Notes: a model not told the origin generated them from the letters alone. A stretch of 64,000 bases of DNA from Amaranthus tricolor (GCF_026212465.1 NC_080049.1:10045052-10109051); one strand, 5' to 3'. Counted from the first letter of the stretch, positions 37,658 to 51,214 are shown. Numbers and translations: made by a program.

Positions 37658-39106
37658 ACTTGTGACCTATTTTCTAAATCTAAAAGTATGACAACTTTAT
37701 TTATTTATTTTATATATTTTCTTTTTCTTTTTTTATATAAATCCTTTTAATTATTATTTAAACGTTATCCTTTTCTTTTAAAACCATTACTATTAATCTT
37801 TAAAACTTTAATAACATTTTTAAATTTGTCATTTTAAATAAATTATAAAATATAAATCGAGAGTCTTTTAATTTATTTATTTCGATGGGTTGATCGGGGT
37901 ATTAAATTGAGATATATTATTTTCTCGTGTAGACAGCGGATTCGTAGACAGAGATTATTAGGAGCGTACGTTGTCTAGGATCGCGTGACAAGGTAATTTT
38001 CAATGTCCATCTAATTAGGACTATCTCATTAATATTATGTGCTAAGTGATAATTAATGTGTTTAAATAGAGTGCATGATTTTATATGACATTATTTTGTA
38101 TGATATTATGTTTTATATATTCTCAAATTATATTTACTATTATTTTTGTCAAACTTGAATTTATAATTACTATTTTGATAAAATTTATATTATTATCTTG
38201 ATAAGGAAATTTGATACGATTTAGTTTGAAAGAGAAATATTTATAATATTATTATTTTGATGAAAGTTATATTATTATTTTAATAATGATTTCAAATGTG
38301 ATTGAATTTGGGAGAAAAATATTATGATATTAATATTGCAATTGAATATTCTTGAGATATATTTTTCTTGGGAAAACCTATGATCATAAAATAAAATGTA
38401 AAATGTATGTTTGATTATATGTTTGTGTACACGCGACTAATTATTAAAATATTCACGTAAAGTGTAACACGAGGGAAATGAAGCTCTTTTATTTGTTGTG
38501 ATCCAAGTATAAGGGTGATGAACAGGTTGTCCTGTTTGGTTAGTATAGCTGCCAACAGATATTATTATTTCTGATACTTGATACGATGTTTGTTCTTCCT
38601 TCTATTTGTTGTGATCCAAGTAGAAGGGGTGTGCACACTAGGGTTCCCTGAGACTACTCTGCTGGCCTTGAATTATTTGGGGTGACGACTTCTTGATGAA
38701 GTAGGTATAGGGGTAAAGCCTCGGCCTACTGGCGTTCTCGTTCCCTCAAATTAAAAATTGATTATGTGTTTGTCATCATTAAATATCAAATTAATAAAAT
38801 GGTTTATGTGATATTATATATATTGTTTTCTCAAATTGTTTTTCTTTTAAACTCAACTATATATTATTTTCTAAAATTATTTTCAATTTAATTATATTTT
38901 ATTTCCTTAAATCATTTTCAAACTTAATCGTTTTACGGGATGGAGTTAAAATTACTCAATTTCCTGATTTTGGGAGTTTTTCCCTTGTTTTTCTTGCATT
39001 CTTATGTTGCAGGTTATTCGTTGCGTGGGAATCGTGGAGTGAGGGTCACCTAGAAACATAGCTTTTATTGGAGTCGTATTTCAGTTTAAATTTTACCTTA
39101 GGTTGT

Positions 39107-39306
39107 TTAAATTTTATATGGACACAAATTACGTTTCAGTCTTTTCTTATGTTGTAAGACCTTTTGTTGGATTTAAAATTTTTAAGTTATTTCTTAGTCG
39201 TTAAGCTTAAATTTTATATGGACACAAATTACGTTTCAGTCTTTTCTTATGTTGTAAGACCTTTTGTTGGATTTAAAATTTTTAAGTTATTTCTTAGTCG
39301 TTAAGC
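39107..39306 (+). repeat. 100-bp tandem duplication inside the LTR
   Basis: The unit starting TTAAATTTTATATGGACACA and ending TTCTTAGTCGTTAAGC occurs at 39107-39206 and 39207-39306 with no difference seen. Confidence 0.9.
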
Positions 39307-41146
39307 CTTACATTTATTTTATTAGAAATAGATGTGGCGGTAACACTCCCATGAGTAGGTTTTGGTTCATATTTTTCATTAATGGTGTTTTCAAAAGTTC
39401 GACCTATTTTGAGGGTGTTACAGTTCACCCACAAGAGGCAATGTTGACGGATTGCATATGGTCTTAGGGAAAGACCATAGTGGGCGGGTAGCCGGAAAAG
39501 GAGGCGTCCGCGTGGGGTTACAGAAGGCATTCGGCAAAGAGTGTGCTGCTACTCAATCCCGAACGATGTTGCGGGATGAAGTAGCAACCCTCCGAGCAGA
39601 AATTACAAAGAATGTTCTCGCCAAACTGGCCGTCGTGTTGCAGAAGATGGGAGCACCCATTGATGGTTTGGCAAACCTGATTGTCGAGGATCAGGAAAGT
39701 TAACATGGGGATCCTAATGCCTTGGTCGAGCCAACACCCGAGCCCATTACCTCCGTAGCACCCCAGCCCATTATTTTCCCTGAAGGGGAAAACACCACAC
39801 CGGAGACCATAAACTCCGTTGCTTAAAATCCGGAGCCAACTTCGGAGCCAGTGCTACAAGTACATAGTTTTTAAATATATAAGCACTTATTTATTTAAAT
39901 TGCAACGCGTTTTAATATTTTATTATAATGCTTATTATACTAAACGACACAATTTTCAGGAGGCGACTCCTTTTTCTCTTTTGCTGCCTCAATTAGGTAT
40001 TGCTAGTGATGGCGACTTAACTGAGGTTGCATATGGTGTGGCCCAGCCAACCAAAGAGGGCCAAACAGTACCTTCGATGCCTGTTACAAGTGGCCACATC
40101 AGTGTGACCGTGGAAACTATTGTAAAGGGGTTTGAAAATTTCTCACTCCCGGTTCCATTGCCAGAATGGAGCCTTGAGAAACTATCAGACGACCTAGGTA
40201 GTTTCGTCACATGACCATTGCTTGGGTCCGATTCACTAACATGGTAAGAATCATTTGTACCTTATTTATTTTTATTTTTTTAATTGCATGCTTACACTAA
40301 TTTAATTGTATAAATTGAAATAGCAAAAGAGTCCAAAGGGATCTTGGAGAGAGATCGGTTCCTTAGCAAAGGTGTCGACTGGGTCAAAGTCGATGCCAAG
40401 CACTCCAATTTTGACTGATGCGGAGCTAAAAGATCTCTCTCAAGATTGCAAATGGCTAGAAACTTGTGCATCTCGCATAAGTGAGGAGGACCCAATCATT
40501 CTAAACCTGCAGAAGGACCGATTCTGATTTTTAGAGAACCCATTTGTAATTATTGGTCCTAGTGACATTGGAGAATTTTTTAGAGGAGAGATGCTGAACG
40601 TAGCTCTTTTCCATTTCTACATGAGGGGATGCTCATTATCATAAAAGTTAGGCATTGTTGTTTCATTGTTTTAAAAACCGAATTACTAACAAAATTTTCT
40701 TATTCGTGAGTTTAGTGCGGCTTACTAGGAGCTAAATTCTTGCGAACCTCCAATAGAAATTGGATGGTTTTGTCCTGAGTTGATTTCGGGTACTAAATGT
40801 GTAAATGTTCCAAATGACGTCAGAGCATACATTGAGACTGCTTTGACTAATTCCCTTGCATCTTAACACACGTTCATTCTGGCTTCATATGTGGAAGAGT
40901 AAGTTTTATTTTTGAAATTGAACTTATCTTTTGATATTTAAAGTCACCTAATCTCTAATTTGTTGATTTTAAATTTGCGTTTGTAGTTTGCATTGGATAC
41001 TTTTGGTCATATGTCCTTTAACGAATACTGTGCACGTCTTCGACTCATTACAAAAACCTCAAAGCCCGCCTCGCAACACAAAATTCAAAGCGTTGTTAAA
41101 TGCGTACGTAATATTAATTATTTTACCAATTTGATTTAATTAAGTG

Positions 41147-41538
<392 letters not shown>

Positions 41539-41654
41539 TTACTTTTCCCATGCGTTTCAGCACAATGAAAAAAGTGTGTGGACAAATGGGATCTACATCC
41601 AGAACCACATTTCGAAAATGGACAGCAATAAAGCTACACAAATTCGATTTTATG

Positions 41655-42530
41655 CGTTTTTAAGCTTTTTTGGCACTTTCGCGTATAAAGTAGCTCAAAC
41701 TTGGTTTGTTTTGCACGAAACTTGGCACACAACACTATTTGGTATATATTATTGTGTTGAAGTGGTTAGAATTGTAAATCATAGTCATATGCTAGAAATT
41801 ACGTGTTAAGTTGCGATTTTAAGGGTTTTTAAGCGTTTTTGGCACTTTTGCACATAAAGTAGCTCAAACTTGGTTTGATTTGCACGAAACTTGGCACACA
41901 AGATTATTTGGTATATATTATTGTGTTGAAGTGGTTAGATTTAAAAATCATTGTCATATGCTAGAAATTACGTGTTAAGTTGCGATTTTATGCATTTTTA
42001 AGCGTTTTTGCCACTTTTGTGCATAAAGTAGCTCAAACTTGGTTTGATTTGCACGAAACATGGCACACAACATTATTTGGTATATATTATTGTGTTGAAG
42101 TGGTTAGAATTGAAAATCATTGTCATATGCTAGAAATTACGTGTTAAATTGCGATTTTAAGGATTTTTAACCTTTTTTGGCACTTTTGCGCATAAAGTAG
42201 CTCAAACTTGGTATGATTTGCACGAAACTTGGCACACAACACTATTTGGTATATATTATTGTGTTGAAGTTGTTAGAATTGAAAATCATAGTCATAAGCT
42301 AGAAATTACGTGTTAAGTTGCGATTTTAAGGGTTTTTAAGCGTTTATGGCACTTTTGCGCATAAAGTAGCTCAAACTTGGTTTGTTTTGCACGAAACTTG
42401 GCACACAACACTATTTGGTGTATATTATTATGTGGAAGTGGTTAAAATTGAAAATCATAGTCATATGCTAGAAATTACGTATTAAGTTGCGATTTTATGC
42501 ATTTTTAAGCTTTTTTGGCACTAATATCTA
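41655..42530 (+). repeat. 168-bp tandem array in protease intron (copy 2)
   Basis: Five to six units bearing GGCACTTT(T)GCGCATAAAG and AAATCAT(A/T)GTCATA(T/A)GCT. It lies between the His/Asp exon and the Cys exon, the same intron that holds the split array of copy 1. Confidence 0.92.
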
Positions 42531-43065
42531 TTTTCTCTTAGGGCTTTCAACAACCTTCTACTTCCGTTGATTGCGGCTACTACACGCTGAAGTACATGGA
42601 CGATATTACAAAATCCGTGAAGGATTTTGGAGTCGAAACTATAGATGACGTAAGTATTTGTTACATACTTAAATTATTGTTATTGGTAAAATCTAATGTG
42701 TATTAATCTTTTAATTTTATATTATATTATAGGTTTTATACGACATTTCGAGGGAAACACGCCCTCTGAGAAGTGGAGAGATGCGCGAATTAAAAGACAA
42801 GATTGCTGCGTATCTTGCTAATTTTTGTCCTTGATAAATTGTAATTAGTATAGATTGTTTAGGACCTTAATGTGTATTATATATTTATGTACGTACATAA
42901 TATTATATTATATATACGATCGAGAGTTTATTATTACAAAGAGATTATTGGTGATTATTATTGATTATCATTGGACTATTATTGGATTAATCATTGTTAT
43001 TACATTGTACATTATTATTGGATTATTATTAGTATAAAACGAAATAAGAAAAAATAATACCAAGT

Positions 43066-43186
43066 ATTTGTTGCGGTCAACCCATAACCACAGCAAATAA
43101 AGAGGAGTATTTGCTGCGGTTTTGGGGCTGACCGCAGCAAATACTCCTCTTTATTTGCTGCGGTTTCGGGTTGACCGCAGCAAATA
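43066..43186 (+). repeat. Palindrome in 3' subterminal region (copy 2)
   Basis: ATTTGTTGCGGTCAACCC...AAATAAAGAGGAGTATTTG faces CAAATACTCCTCTTTATTTG...GGGTTGACCGCAGCAAAT around a short GGGGCTGA loop near 43127. The motif ends match copy 1; the stem between motifs does not. Confidence 0.85.
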
Positions 43187-43318
43187 ATGCCCCTTTTTTG
43201 CTGCGATTCTTAACCACAACATTTAAAATAGACCATTTGTTGCTATCACTATTGCTTGGGGCCAAAACCGCAGATGGCCAAAAAACCGCAGCAAATGAGG
43301 TTTTTTCCACTAGTGAAT

Positions 43319-43959
43319 TGACTTCCTTTAACTTGGTTGTTAATGGCCCATTGTTAGCAGCAACGAGCGATTGTATCCCCATACGCATTGCTCAAATATT
43401 TTGCCATACCTGAACCTTTCGGAGCTAAAAATTTTGGACTCCGACTCAGACCAACTAAATGAGTCTAGGATCCTAAACGGGTTTTTAATGCGCGTTGATT
43501 TAATTATTATAGTTATATTTTTTTACATTTTAAGGTTTTATAAGTACTAAAATTGGTCTATGGGTCATATATGAATCTAAATTGAGAATAAAAAAAATAT
43601 GAAAGTAAGTTTAAAATGATTTAAAATTGATTTTGGTTTATATAATAGGTTGGGTTTAGAACATGTTTGAGCCTTAATTGGATCCAGAAAGAGAGTCTGG
43701 GTTAGGCTTGGATATGAAGACCTTCAATACCTAAATTCATTTACTTAGACTCATACCCGAATTCAATTCCCAACCCAATTCTACTTGGTCTCAAAAAATT
43801 AGACCCAGAATCAAAAATAAAGGTGGATCTTGGGTATTGGATTTTGGTTCCCATTACCATTCTTAGGTGGGAATAAAAAAAGTAAGGAGAGTGAGTTAGT
43901 GAAAATGAGAATAAGAATATGAATTAGTAGAAATGAAGAATAAGGATGTCTAAATAATA
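43319..43959. other. Intergenic, with hAT-like GGTCT/GACCC-type runs
   Basis: From 43430 to 43860 there are runs such as GGACTCCGACTCAGACC, GAGTCTGGGTTAGG and CCCATTACCATTCTTAG that resemble the ends of the hAT-like elements. A degraded member is likely; no clean termini found. Confidence 0.35.
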
Positions 43960-44191
43960 CTCCCTCCGAACCAATTTAGTTGTCCCATTTCTATTTTTGT
44001 CAATTTTTTTACTTAAATATCCTTAGTTCACATAAGTAATTACGAATATACTCCCATATACCTTACTTATCCAACTACCCTTCACTACTTACCCTTCACT
44101 ATTTACCTTTTATTACTTACCCTTTTTAATGGATCCACACCATCCTTAATAACCGTGTCCAAGCAAATGGGTCATTTAAATTGGTTCGGAG
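43960..44191. mobile_element. Stowaway-like MITE with TA duplication
   Basis: TA flanks at 43958-43959 and 44192-44193. Left end CTCCCTCCGAACCAATTTAG and right end TTTAAATTGGTTCGGAG are inverted copies apart from a short loss at the right tip. About 232 bp, non-coding. Confidence 0.75.
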
Positions 44192-44193
44192 TA

Positions 44194-45349
44194 ACATTAA
44201 TGTACACTAAAATCTAAATCTATTTATATTCTTCGAATTACAATTTGCTAGAAATCTGTTTTGAGTGTGTACCACGTACACTGCCACCTGCCTTCTTAAC
44301 TCTCACATTAACTGTGGTCAATAGTCTTCAAATATATTCAACATGATGGTACTGTGCAAATTTAGTTTCCAAATCAATAATTGCAAAATTTTGGAATTAA
44401 AAATTATATCAAAGGTTGCAAGTTGATGGTCTATTCGTTTTCTTTATTTTAAATTAGAATTTGCACTTTTGTTATGTTTCCTTGTTTAAATTACTTTTTT
44501 TTATAACTTATTTTAGTGATTATGTTCCATTTAATTTGGACTCATTTGCCAAGATAATTATTATAGTCTTAATATCTCTAATTTTGCATAGGGGTGTTTC
44601 ACAATTGACTGTTGGTTGTTGATTATTGATTCTTATCTATTTTAGTTGACTTGTTTGACCAGACGGAAATATTGGCTGTTTTTGTTGGTTTTAAACTAGC
44701 TTTTCAGCAAGCTATTTATAAAGATGTTTAGTGAATTTAAGTATTAGTTATTGATTGTTTACTAGAGAAAAAGTGGATCAATAAGTCAAAAGCTAACCAA
44801 AAAATCTATCTAAAGTAGCTGTTTTTGCTTTGGCTTAAAAGTCATTTAACAAACACTTTTTTGTCTATTCAACCAACTAACAAGCCAACGGTTAAAAGCC
44901 AACTAAAAAATTAAGCAAAAAGTCATGAGCTAAAACCGTCAAAACTAAAAATTACTAAATTTTGATATTAATAGAATTAGCTAGTAAGTTGTGAATTTAA
45001 TTGGTGGATGTGGATGTGGATGATACATAACTTGATATGTCGACAATAGCTAATAAATTGGCAATTGGATTAGAAAGAGCGTGATAGAGAAGTCGTGGAA
45101 AAGGATTTAAGTCTAAAAAAATAGGCTTCAAGTCTAAATATTGCTCAATCTATTCATCTTTATGTAAAAAGTGCTTTAAATTTTGTAAATTTATTTTTTC
45201 GACAAAATTAGTTTATGGTGAAGAATTTCATGGACGGTCAAGAAAAAATGACAAAAGAACATTTTACCAATTTAGTATTCTAAAGCTCATATAAGAATTG
45301 AGTTTTTATTATATTTAAATTATCCCTTCTAAATAATTAATTATAGCTA
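44194..45349. other. AT-rich intergenic stretch
   Basis: No domain-bearing ORF. At 44590-44930 inverted pieces such as TTTGTTGGTTTTAAACTAGC / GTTAAAAGCCAACT suggest a decayed small element, unresolved. Confidence 0.35.
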
Positions 45350-45537
45350 TCATATATTTTAGAGAGTTAAGTGTTTCTTCTTTCAAAGGCTATTATTAAC
45401 CTATTTGATAGCTGTACTTTTATACTTGTACATAAAGGGGTGCTTTGTTCACCAAAGTGTATGTAATTCTTCTACATGAAATGAAAATATATCCCTCAAT
45501 CTTCATTAGAGCCATGTCGCTTCTGATTCGTTTGATT

Positions 45538-47035
45538 TAGACCTGATCATGGGCGGCCTGGCCCGAAAAAGTGAGGGTTTGGGCAGAAAATAAGTGGCCC
45601 GATTTTTTTGGGACGGGTTTGAGATTGGCGTTTGGCCCGCGGTCTGGCCCGGCCCGAAAAGATTATGGCCTAAAATATGGCCCAAGTAGAAGAAATAAAA
45701 GATTATGGCCCAAGAAATAGTATCACTGAAAACGATCATCAAATACTTACGATGTTAAGAACAAACAACAATGAGCAAAATTAAGTTTGACAAAGTAACA
45801 AACAAGGACACAAAGATTTAAGGAGGTTCACCCAATGATGGCTACGTCCTCCGTGGTGTGTAGTTTATGTTTATATTATATCAAATGAATACAAACAACA
45901 CTTCAATATGAAGAATTACAATTGAGATAGAGATAACAACAATAGGCTATGTGTTTGGCTTAAGGGTTGTGTTTGATGTGTTTTGCATACATACTTGAAG
46001 TGTGGGTATGAGAGCCCTATTTATAGTACTAGGTACTTGAAGATGAATGGCTCACATAAATACATAGTTAATTTTGGGTAATGAATACTAAGAATTAAGT
46101 CTAAGGATTTGAAGAGGCATTATCTCAAGAGTCACACACATGAATACTCTTCACCTTAATCTTCATTAACACCAATAATTCCCATGAATACTCTTCACCT
46201 TATTACACCCTTTTGGATTCCACAACTCAAGAGTCACACTCATGAATTCATCCCATTAAAGTGCACTCAAGTCACACATTAGTATACTCTCATAATCACA
46301 TTAGTATACTACTATTCATAACAATCACTAAAACCCTACTCTCATTCTAGTGACTAGCGCAGCACGAAATGTGCGTCTTTTAATCTTTAAATTGAGGTGT
46401 TCCATGATCTCACCCTCAGGGCCGGTTAAGTTGCATTATTTGATTTGTGAAATTCATGTCACCCTGCCGACCAATTCCTTATCAATCTCCATATGATTTC
46501 TTGCCTGTAGCTGTGAGCTATTGGTATTTTCCAGCCTTTTGGTTATAAAGAAATCGGTTTACTCGTCAATATGGTTCCTGTCCTTGCTATTTCAAAATTT
46601 GTTTTTCCAAGCTATATATGTATCTCTTCTTCTCCCATATTTTGGCCTGTTTTTGAAGTTTAAAGAATAAGGATGGTTATAGATAATATCTAAGGAAATA
46701 TGGTTCATAGTTGCTTCCTTTTGTTTATTGTATACTCCATTACTCGATATTTAACCTTCATACTGTCTATGCATCCGTAGGTTTATATCTGGCACCGAAG
46801 TTCTGGTAAGCTTGTCGATATTTTGCCAGGTCATTCTGAAGAATAAGGATGTTTTGTGTTTTAAATTATGTATAATATGTAACAATTGTATTTGTTTATT
46901 TCAATTATTTGTAATTTGTGTTTTTAATTATGTATAAATAAAATATAACATGTGCCCGCAGGCCCGCATATTACGGGTTTGGGCAGGAACTTTTAGGCCC
47001 GCACTTCAGGCCGGCCCAGTGTTTGATCAGGTCTA
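45538..47035. mobile_element. hAT-like non-autonomous element with 8-bp duplication, in copia A leader
   Basis: GTTTGATT stands at 45530-45537 and 47036-47043. Ends TAGACCTGATCA and TGATCAGGTCTA are perfect 12-bp inverted repeats, followed inside by GGCCCG / CGGGCC-type runs. The middle (about 45740-46430) includes GGAGGTTCACCCAATGATGG and CTACGTCCTC, which look like pieces of a copia-type LTR, perhaps a further nested insertion. No transposase. Confidence 0.9.
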
Positions 47036-47186
47036 GTTTGATTACAGAACATACCCTTCTGCCTCTACATATATGCCTCTGATTCTGTTTTTGCATGCAT
47101 CACAAAGTCAGTCCCTGGAAACCTTCTTCTTTCTGTTTTTACCAATTAACCCATCAAATTCTTTTGTTTGTTTTCTGTTCTTGAAT

Positions 47187-47429
47187 ATGACTAAGAACAA
47201 AAGTGACAAAAGTAACAAAAATGAGAGACAACAGCCACAAGATCCCACATTAAACCCTTTAAGTCCATATTATTTTCACGCTACTGATACTAAACTTAAG
47301 ATTGTGACCAACATCTTTAATGGGGCTGGTTTTAAAGGGTGGAAAAGGGCTGTGACTATAGCTTTGTCAAAACAGAACAATTTAGGTTTTATAAATGGTA
47401 CAATTATGAAAGCTATTCACAATCAATAA
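47187..47429 (+). pseudogene. Copia A gag, N-terminal part
   Basis: ATG 47187 opens a basic, Lys/Asn-rich leader, then the copia gag block PYYFHATDTKLKIV, FNGAGFKGWKRAV and LGFINGTI. TAA at 47427-47429 interrupts it; the frame resumes as WDRVNDVVIGWILNAV to about 47560. A CCHC-like GHIMETCWKIHGYPPKNK piece follows near 47590. Capsid gene, non-functional. Confidence 0.85.
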
Positions 47430-47865
47430 CTTGCAAGGGTATGGGATAGGGTAAATGATGTTGTCATTGGGTGGATACTCAATGCTGTGGATGATAAGAT
47501 ATCCAAGACTATACTATGGTTAAAAACAGCTAAAGAAATTTCGGAGGAGCTTGAACAAAGATCCTCCTTATATTGTGATCATTGTTAAATGCAAGGTCAC
47601 ATTATGGAAACGTGCTGGAAAATACATGGGTATCCACCAAAGAACAAGAGCAATACATGGAAGAAGGAAGAGGGCCAAACTAGCAAAGCAAATGTCAGTA
47701 CATCTGACAAGGTCATTCATGGGAACAGGCATGTTGAACCCAAGCTAACTCAGTAGCAATACTCACAATTGTTGTCTAGGTCCACAATTTTTGATGTGCA
47801 AGAAGTTACTCATACTTCAAACTCAGCCAGATGACAGGCAAGACATCTTTGACTAAAGACTCTAT

Positions 47866-49170
47866 TTAGATTATTGATTCAGGGGCCATGGACCATATGT
47901 GCTAAGTGCTATCAACTCACTTGTTTTGATCATATTACACCTCTCATTGATAGACATCACAACATTCTTGTACCTGATGGTAGAAAGATTGGGGTACAAT
48001 ATAGTGAAAATGTCACTTTACCAAATCGAGTATGCATTAAAGAAGTTCTTTATATCCTTGATTTCCATTATAACTTAATCTCTGTGCATAAACGGATATG
48101 TACAATGAACTGTGACATAACTTTCAATACTACTGCTTACTTTATCCAAGGGAAATTAAAGAAGCACTTGCTTCTTGGTAGGAACATCAATGGCTTATAC
48201 TACTTACAGTCCACAAAAACAGTCACAGAAGCAGCACAAACTGAAGCACTCATATCTGAACAAAATGTAGCAGTTGCACAAATAAAGGAAGTGAAAGTTT
48301 GGCATTTAAGGCTGGGACATATGCCAATCAAAAAATTAAAGCTACTGTTTCCTCATTTCAATACAGAGAAAGTTGCTAATAAGTACATTTGTACAATTTG
48401 GCCATTAGCAAAACAAACAAGGCTTACCTTTAATAAAAGTTCTATACAAACCAATGAAGCTTTTCAATTAATTCATGTAGACATTTAGGGACCTTTGAGG
48501 TACCCAACAAGGTCAAAATAGTAAGGACAAACAATGTAAAAGAGCTATCCCAAGGGGAAACATTATGATTTTATAATGAGAAAGGTATTTGTCAACAATC
48601 AAGTTGCATAAACACACCCCAACAAAACCAGGTAGTGGAAAGAAAACATAGACACCTCATTGAGGTGTCAAGAGCATTTTTTTTTCAATCAAAGATCTCA
48701 ATAGGCTTTTGTGGTGACTATGTTGAAACTGCAGTTCACATCATAAATAACATGCCATTGAGCATTCTAAATAATTCAACACCTTATGAAAGGTTACATA
48801 AACAAAAAGCATCCTATGACATATTGAGAGAATTTGAATGTTTGTGTTATGCATCTACATTGAAAAATGAAAGAACCAAATGTTTTCTTTAGATACACTC
48901 AAAAACAAAAGGCCTACAAACTATATTGTTTGAACGCTAAAACAGTATACATTTCAAGAGATGTAAAGTTTTTTGAAAATTTATTTCCCTTTCATTATCT
49001 AAAGCTTGGCAATGATCCCATTAAGTCATTTTTCTTACCTCTTGATAATAATGAAAGGAAGGAAAATTTTCCACTAAGGCTAACAAATACTATCATGTTG
49101 TGGATAAACATGAAACACAAAGAAAGCACACACAAGATGAGGGTAGAGTCCCATCATCTCCTAGATTAAC
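47866..49170 (+). pseudogene. Copia A protease and integrase, broken
   Basis: The active-site DSGA of the aspartic protease (IIDSGAMDHMC) is readable near 47870. The next frame gives the typical NRVCIKEVLYI and LISVHK stretch. GAG-pre-integrase (VWHLRLGHMPIKKL) lies near 48300, with zinc-finger Cys partly lost, and integrase pieces QNQVVERKHRHLIEVSRA and AVHIINNMP near 48625-48770. Multiple frame changes and stops (for example 48486) rule out function; the central integrase core is largely missing. Confidence 0.85.
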
Positions 49171-49339
49171 AACAAAAGTAATAAACAAACCAAAGTACTT
49201 ACAAGAATATGCTTATAGAAGTACAAATCAATGTTGGTGTAGCATTTTTCAATACAACATATCCAATCAAATTCCTTGTTCACTTGGTAACCATTTACAA
49301 ATATTATTTTATCCAAGCCCAAACTCTTTTAAAAGACCG

Positions 49340-51210
49340 TTTGGTATCGAAATATATACGGTTATGAGCCTTTAGTTCATAACGAATCAAAATACGACTA
49401 TAACTGTACAATTTAATAGCAAAATAATACGGCAAATGAAACATATGCTTTCATTGCAAAACAAACAAAACTTTATATATCAGACATATTTATTCAAAAC
49501 TCATATAAAACAATAATGTAATAACAGTTTAAAACGTGGGAATATAATGTACAGTCAGGAAGTAGGCTTGATCTAAATCCTGAGAACACGGGTGATCATT
49601 ATCACCGAAAATACGGCTCTTGCAAGAACGAAACGGGATCCGGGGCTCAAGACTGATCCGAATAACCATTACCTATTGTCAAGCTATATGATTTCACAAT
49701 AATCCAGATATAAATATCCGTTGCCAATTCCCAAAAACGGACATTTTTATAATCTCGATTTCAATATAAAACAAAACAATAATTCACTAAATTTTCTTTT
49801 GAAATCAACAATCATTACTTAAAATATAAATTAATTCATCATCAACCATCAACATATAAGAACTTGAGTTACTATCAATGGAGTTTAACTAATTTTACAC
49901 CAATCTTAAATCCCAATATCCAACTTATATCCTATCCAAATAATATCAACTAATCAAATACCCAATTGATACTTATATTCCCAAATTTGATACTTGTACC
50001 AACACCCATAATAATCAATTAAGGACCATAACTCAACAATACCAATCAATAAAGAAAGAATAATAACCGTAAATTGATCCCAATTTGAACAATTAATCTC
50101 ATGATTGGTTATTTGCGATTTTTATGACCGTCTGTTAGTATTTTAGACATAACTCTCTCATACGAACTCATTTTGGGACGATTCAAGTGGCTACACGACC
50201 CTGACTCAGTGCTCTACACTTCATATGAAGACACTAAAACCCAGAAACAATCAGAATGGTTCTGAAAATGGCAAAACAGAAACCTCATTATCGATTTCCA
50301 TGATAGCCTATTAGTATTTTGGACATAACTCCCTCATACGAACTCATTTTGGGGCGATTCCAGTGCCCACGCGACTGCGATTCGAAGCTCTACAAATCTT
50401 ATGAAGAAACCAAAAGCTAAAAACAAACATAACAATACCGAAAATTGCAAAACTGTATGAACCTTTTCTGATCTGAAATTTCAGAATCCATATTACATAA
50501 TTTGATACTAGAAAATTAAACCTAAATAACCATTACTAATCAACATTAAACAAGAACCTAAAACTTGATAAGAAAATCAATTTGATACTAGAGAAATAAT
50601 TTGATATCATAATTATATCACCCAATTAGAAAAATTGATTAGGAAATCCCCAAATTGTTTTACAAAGAAACCTAGCTTTGATGCTAGTAGAAATTACTTT
50701 AAAGCATTCAATTTATGCTTAAATAGATTAGTTTGTGAATTACCTTGATGAGCAACTTCAATCAAAATTCAAAACCCAACTTCAAATACCAAAAAAAGAT
50801 GGAGATGGTGATAGTACTAAATGAGTTCTCCTTCTTCTACGATGGAAAAGCAAACATCAATTTTTCAGATTTTGAGTTTATACTTTGGAAGAGGATGAAT
50901 GTTTAGAAATTTTACTCTAATTGATAGTGAAGGAGTAAAGGGAAGGGAGTATACAGGTTTATAAATAAGGAGTTAGCTTGATAAATCATAAATTACGTGG
51001 CAAAATTACGGGTGACTCAACTTCATACTCAAACTCATTAAAGTATGAGATGGATAATACAGCCATATTTTCCGTCATATAATTTATTTGGTCCCCACAA
51101 ATAATAAAACTAATATCTAAAAATCATATTAAAATTTTATTTTTAAAATGACAAACTCATTTTACTTATTAAAACAGTAATTTTTAACAAAGACGTTATT
51201 ATAACTGTTT
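49340..51210 (-). mobile_element. Insert in copia A, possible solo LTR on minus strand
   Basis: Copia A coding similarity ends near 49340 and returns at about 51215 (LHEEVYMKTP). The insert has no transposon ORF. A TATA-like TTTATAAACC on the minus strand near 50955, a pyrimidine-rich leader below it, and a 176-bp-spaced repeat of GACATAACT(C)CCTCATACGA at 50148 and 50324 resemble long plant Ty3/gypsy LTRs. No target duplication was found, and the copia segment between integrase and reverse transcriptase is shortened. Confidence 0.4.
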
Positions 51211-51214
51211 CAGA

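Larger units (their letters stand above)
36016..39422 (+). mobile_element. Solo LTR (probable Ty3/gypsy type) in exon 4 of CACTA copy 2
   Basis: The exon reads GCTACGAGAGAGTT on the left and GTTCACCCACAAGAGGC on the right, equal to the uninterrupted GCTACGAGGAAGTTCACCCC of copy 1 at 2026-2046. The insert's right end GAGGGTGTTACA is a typical LTR end. The left end does not start with TGTAAC and no 5-bp duplication fits, so the left border is probably deleted or rearranged. The insert holds an AAT microsatellite, a hAT element and a 100-bp tandem duplication, and no gag-pol ORF. Confidence 0.7.
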
